Shown here one piece after another: positions 5,850 to 8,617 of a DNA stretch of 8,617 nucleotides. This DNA is from Spirochaetia bacterium (GTDB taxonomy: Bacteria > Spirochaetota > Spirochaetia > Treponematales > Treponemataceae). Location: NCBI GenBank assembly GCA_900769985.1, contig CAAGIS010000151.1, positions 1 through 8,617 of the forward strand, read 5' to 3'. The notes under the pieces were generated by a model. The model had not been told where the DNA came from. It saw only the letters and a list, made by a program, of their open reading frames with translations, and did no database searches. Each line of letters starts with the position of its first letter. Within the stretch, counting starts at the first letter, position 1. The position numbers and the translations under genes were made by a program.

Positions 5850-6570
5850 GAAATCTTTTTTTAAACGCGCATTGCGTACTCTTTTTATCTTAACTGCAAT
5901 AAGTGCTGTACTTTGCACAGTTATTTCCTGCGAACAGCCTGGCAGTTCTTCAGCAGTTCTTTATCAAAACACAAATTTGATTTGGAAAACTGTTATCAAA
6001 GAAAATTTCAGTGCCCTCGACGGAAATGTTTACAAGGCATCTTACGGTGATTGGGTAAAATTTTTTATTGAAGATGGCGAACTAAAAATGTTCAAAGGCT
6101 CTTGTACTTATGATAAAAGTTACAACACAACTTATACGATATCAGCCGAAGAAGCAAAATTAAAAACTTTTGACCAGTTATGCAATGAAGACACAGATGG
6201 ACATTTTGGCACTTATGTTGCTCTTGAAATTTCTGATGCAACTCCAAACAACGGCAAAATGCTTTTGCTAAAATCAGGACAGCACTTAAATTATTCTGAC
6301 GGTAACTGCTATGAAAACTCATCTGTCAAAGGAAATGTACAGCATAAAGACTGCTTCATTCCTACATATATTTCAATATCAGGCAATACTATTATCTGGC
6401 TGGAGTATTATTCAACAGCAGTTTACAATGAAGGTGCTGCAGGAACTGCCTGCTTTGCAAACTATTCAACTGCATTAAATTATCTGCCGTACTCAAAAGG
6501 TTCATGGTATATCACAGAATATTCAAAAAACGCATCTTCAAATTTGCAATACTGGACTTTAGTTGAATAA
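5848..6570 (+). CDS. Lipoprotein of unknown family, B12-regulated
   Basis: I do not recognise the family. The 240-aa product begins with a basic stretch and hydrophobic core (about 1-27) ending CTVISC, with Cys28 as the predicted lipidated residue of a loose spirochaete-style lipobox; the mature protein starts C-E-Q-P-G-S-S-S. The mature part is about 213 residues, rich in Tyr, Ser, Asn and Thr, has further cysteines, and alternates short polar and hydrophobic stretches (YISISGNTIIWLEYY, GSWYITEYSKNASS, LQYWTLVE), suggesting a beta-rich fold; it has no obvious transmembrane segment. The ATG at 5848 follows AGGAGG (5838-5843) by 4 nt and is the start that the riboswitch hairpin covers; an upstream in-frame GTG at 5746 would lie in the riboswitch. 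The stop codon abuts the next gene's ATG. Position between a B12 riboswitch and a BtuB-like receptor suggests a cobalamin-capturing or receptor-capping surface lipoprotein, analogous in role to BtuG; this is inference. Confidence 0.85.
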   Translation: MKSFFKRALRTLFILTAISAVLCTVISCEQPGSSSAVLYQNTNLIWKTVIKENFSALDGNVYKASYGDWVKFFIEDGELKMFKGSCTYDKSYNTTYTISAEEAKLKTFDQLCNEDTDGHFGTYVALEISDATPNNGKMLLLKSGQHLNYSDGNCYENSSVKGNVQHKDCFIPTYISISGNTIIWLEYYSTAVYNEGAAGTACFANYSTALNYLPYSKGSWYITEYSKNASSNLQYWTLVE

Positions 6571-8418
6571 ATGAGATACCGCTTTTTCTTTCTGTTTCTT
6601 TTTTCTTTTTTGCTTTACGCAGAAACAAGGAACGTAAAAACACATATAGAAAATCCCTCTTATGGAAGCAGTTCCCGATTTCAAGTTGTCCAAAATGATG
6701 ACACAGGTGAACAGAAAAAAGAACAGGAAGAACCTGTTCAAAACAAAATTCAAAATGAAGAAGCACACAAACGCGTTTTTGATTCTCAAAAAATCAACGA
6801 ATCAAAAAGCCTGTCAGTTCAAGAGTTCCTTGAATCAAAAGGATTTCTTGTAATGACGTCAGGCGGAGCAGGTTCGGCTTCTCAGCTTTCTTACAAAGGC
6901 TACACAAGTTTTTGTATAAAAGTTTATGTCGACGGAATTCTTGCAAACAATTCTACGGCAGGAGAATTTGACTGGAACTCAATCGACATAAACACAATCG
7001 AAAAAATCGAAATCGAAGATACGCCTGCTTTATCTGACACAGAATTTGCCGGCTGCATAGTCAGGATTACGACAAAAAATTTTCAAGACAAATTAATCAT
7101 TGACACTGGAGTTTCCAGTTATCAAAAAAATTTATTTGACACTTGGTATGCAAAAGCTTTTTACGCAAAAAGTTTTGAAAAATTTAAATTCAATCTCGGA
7201 ACTTCGCTTTTGTCCGCAGAAAATGAATTTGAAAAACCTTCAAATCTTGGAACAAATCTTGACAATTTTTCAAGACAGGGAAATGCGCACTTTGGCTGGA
7301 ATGTCCGGCTTTCTGACAATACTTCTCTTTCCGGCAAAAATTCTTTTAACTATAATAATTTAAAAACTTATAATTCAGGTTCAAGTTTAAATAACGGAAT
7401 TGAAACTGACATTTCCACTTTAAACAACGTCAAATTTTCTTATCAGAGTTCAACAGTAAAATCTGATACAGATTTTTTATTCAACTTTGCAAATGTCGAA
7501 TACATCAACAGCCGCTCGACTTCAAACATTGACAATACTGGATTTTTTAAAACAGGAATTTCTGAAAACATAAAATGGCTCTGTGATTTTACTGCCGCCA
7601 TAAACTTTGAATGGCTTTCTTATAATCCATTTTCAAACAGAATGACGGCAAACCTCGGCGCAGGAAAAAAATTTCAAATTGGAAAATTCAGTATTGAACC
7701 TCAACTTGCTACATTGATATGGTTCAACCAAAATTTTGGAATACGACTTCTTCCGCGCCTTACAATGTCGTTTGAAGGATTATCGCTGTCATTTTTTAGG
7801 GAATGTACGCTGCCGACTTTCAATCAATTGTACTGGCCAAAGACAAGTTACGCCTCAGGGAATCCGACCTTAAATTCAGAAGACGGCTGGAGTGCTTTTT
7901 TAGGTTTTAAACGAGATGACTTTCCGTTGTGGGCGCAATATAAATTTTCGTACTACGGCAACAAAATATGTTGGACATCGCAAGGCGGAAAATTAGTTCC
8001 TGCAAACAGCGCAGATGGAATTTACAATGTCGTAACGCTTGGAATTGAACAGAATTTTTTTGACAGCATTTTAAAAGTCTCACTTGATGCAACTTATACA
8101 TCGGCAAGACTCTGTTCAACTTTTAAGCAGATAATGTGGGTACCGGAATGGCAGGCACATGCTGGTATCTGCATAAATGTCTGGCGCATAATTTTTAATG
8201 CTGACTATTCTTTTACAGGACGGCGCTGGGCTTCCAACGAAAACGTTTTCTTTTACCCGGAGTTCCACCTGCTAGACATAACGCTCACAGCCAGATGCAC
8301 AGACTCTGTTCAGGCATATTTAAAAGTGAACAACCTGCTCGACCAGAAAATTGCCTGGCACGATTCATACTACATTCCTTCAAGAAAATTTACTATCGGC
8401 ATAAAAATCGAAAAATGA
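6571..8418 (+). CDS. BtuB-like TonB-dependent outer-membrane receptor
   Basis: A 615-aa protein (I recall about 614 for E. coli BtuB) with signal peptide MRYRFFFLFLFSFLLYA (1-17), a polar Gln/Glu/Lys/Asn-rich linker (about 42-66), a plug domain (about 69-170) and a barrel to the end. The plug shows SVQEFLESKGFLV (82-94), LSYKGYTSFCIKVYVDGIL (106-124), NTIEKIEIED (141-150) and FAGCIVRITTKN (159-170), matching the '.RG....VLVDG...IERIEV..G..GGVINI.TK' plan, though RIEV.RG is eroded to KIEIED. In the barrel, FFRECTLPTFNQLYWP (about 408-423) and GNPTLNSEDGW match the receptor 'F+.PTFN.LY.P...GNP.L.PE' block, and VNNLLDQKIAWHDSYYIPSR near the end matches 'V.NL.D..Y.....Y..PGR'. No clear TonB box is seen. 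The last residue is Lys, not the usual aromatic. It follows the lipoprotein TAA directly, with no Shine-Dalgarno visible, so translation is probably coupled and thus also B12-controlled. Substrate is inferred from the riboswitch to be a corrinoid. Confidence 0.85.
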   Translation: MRYRFFFLFLFSFLLYAETRNVKTHIENPSYGSSSRFQVVQNDDTGEQKKEQEEPVQNKIQNEEAHKRVFDSQKINESKSLSVQEFLESKGFLVMTSGGAGSASQLSYKGYTSFCIKVYVDGILANNSTAGEFDWNSIDINTIEKIEIEDTPALSDTEFAGCIVRITTKNFQDKLIIDTGVSSYQKNLFDTWYAKAFYAKSFEKFKFNLGTSLLSAENEFEKPSNLGTNLDNFSRQGNAHFGWNVRLSDNTSLSGKNSFNYNNLKTYNSGSSLNNGIETDISTLNNVKFSYQSSTVKSDTDFLFNFANVEYINSRSTSNIDNTGFFKTGISENIKWLCDFTAAINFEWLSYNPFSNRMTANLGAGKKFQIGKFSIEPQLATLIWFNQNFGIRLLPRLTMSFEGLSLSFFRECTLPTFNQLYWPKTSYASGNPTLNSEDGWSAFLGFKRDDFPLWAQYKFSYYGNKICWTSQGGKLVPANSADGIYNVVTLGIEQNFFDSILKVSLDATYTSARLCSTFKQIMWVPEWQAHAGICINVWRIIFNADYSFTGRRWASNENVFFYPEFHLLDITLTARCTDSVQAYLKVNNLLDQKIAWHDSYYIPSRKFTIGIKIEK

Positions 8419-8442
8419 ACACTGCAAAAAAAATAACTTTCG

Positions 8443-8472
8443 TTCATCTCCATTCCTGTCATGATGAATTTT
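8443..8472 (+). terminator. Weak hairpin with T-tail after the receptor gene
   Basis: TTCATC (8443-8448) pairs with GATGAA (8463-8468) across a 14-nt loop and is followed by TTTT. The stem is short and AT-rich, so it is only a candidate terminator. A competing pairing ATGAAC (8415-8420) with GTTCAT (8442-8447) is also possible. Confidence 0.25.
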
Positions 8473-8489
8473 GAAAATTTCTTTCTCCA

Positions 8490-8518
8490 TTGTAAAACCT
8501 CTGAAAATTTATTATATT
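8490..8518 (+). promoter_or_regulatory. Promoter of the gpmI-like gene
   Basis: TTGTAA (8490-8495) and TATATT (8513-8518) are separated by exactly 17 bp, close to sigma70 consensus. Transcription would begin near 8525, leaving a leader of about 40 nt that contains the Shine-Dalgarno GAGG (8555-8558). Confidence 0.6.
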
Positions 8519-8565
8519 TATAACAGTCATAAAAAACGAATTTGTAAATTTTTTGAGGTTATAAA

Positions 8566-8617
8566 ATGGCAGATACAATGCATGCTTTGGAAAAAAATCC
8601 AAATTGGAAAGGTCGCC
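8566..8617 (+). CDS. gpmI: Probable 2,3-bisphosphoglycerate-independent phosphoglycerate mutase, N-terminus only
   Basis: Only 17 codons are visible, starting MADTMHALEKNPNWKGR. GAGG (8555-8558) sits 7 nt before the ATG and a good promoter lies upstream, so a real gene start is likely. From memory, spirochaete iPGM proteins carry an N-terminal extension of the type '..H.L.K.P.WKGR.GPVVLVIMDG', in which the Asp of the following MDG binds metal; that part lies beyond the window. The enzyme would interconvert 3- and 2-phosphoglycerate in glycolysis. The identification rests on a very short match and could be wrong. Confidence 0.45.
   Translation, partial: MADTMHALEKNPNWKGR

Noticed and set aside
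6092..6789. Minus-strand open frames in the lipoprotein and receptor genes
   Set aside because: Low-complexity hydrophobic or Lys-rich translations antisense to clear genes, with no start signals seen.

Overview
The window looks like chromosomal DNA from a low-to-moderate GC diderm bacterium. The mix is AT-rich codon use with strong GGAG-type ribosome binding sites, a loose lipobox lipoprotein, a TonB-dependent receptor, and a last gene whose first residues resemble spirochaete phosphoglycerate mutase. A Treponema-like spirochaete is my best guess; this is inference from style and not proven.

Left edge (1-327): on the minus strand lies the 5' end of an AbiEi-type antitoxin/transcriptional regulator gene. 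Its promoter is wrapped by a near-perfect 18-bp inverted repeat, a good candidate for an autoregulatory operator. The same 121-bp gap holds a plus-strand -10 box for the divergent sugar genes.

Centre (328-5694): five plus-strand genes form a surface-polysaccharide block. They are an HlpA-like GT-A glycosyltransferase, a WecE/RffA aminotransferase (makes dTDP-Fuc4N), a GT4 glycosyltransferase with a four-cysteine cluster, a GT11 alpha-1,2-fucosyltransferase-like enzyme, and a GT2 glycosyltransferase. Spacing is short (4-59 bp) and each gene has its own Shine-Dalgarno. A hairpin with a T-tail at the end of the first gene may partly separate it from the rest. Together they would build and decorate an O-antigen or capsule-like glycan; no polymerase, flippase or dTDP-sugar synthesis genes are in view.

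Right (5695-8418): a separate unit begins with a promoter, then a compact RNA leader that I fold as a class II-like cobalamin riboswitch. The start codon and part of the Shine-Dalgarno of the first gene sit in a hairpin (P13) whose loop can kiss the L5 loop of the aptamer. It controls an unrecognised lipoprotein, followed with zero spacing (TAA-ATG, no visible Shine-Dalgarno) by a BtuB-like TonB-dependent receptor. The simplest reading is a B12 uptake module in which the lipoprotein is a receptor partner, by analogy with the BtuG/BtuB pairing known from Bacteroidetes. This is the most interesting part of the window.

Right edge (8419-8617): a short intergenic region with a weak hairpin and a good promoter, then the first 17 codons of a probable gpmI gene.
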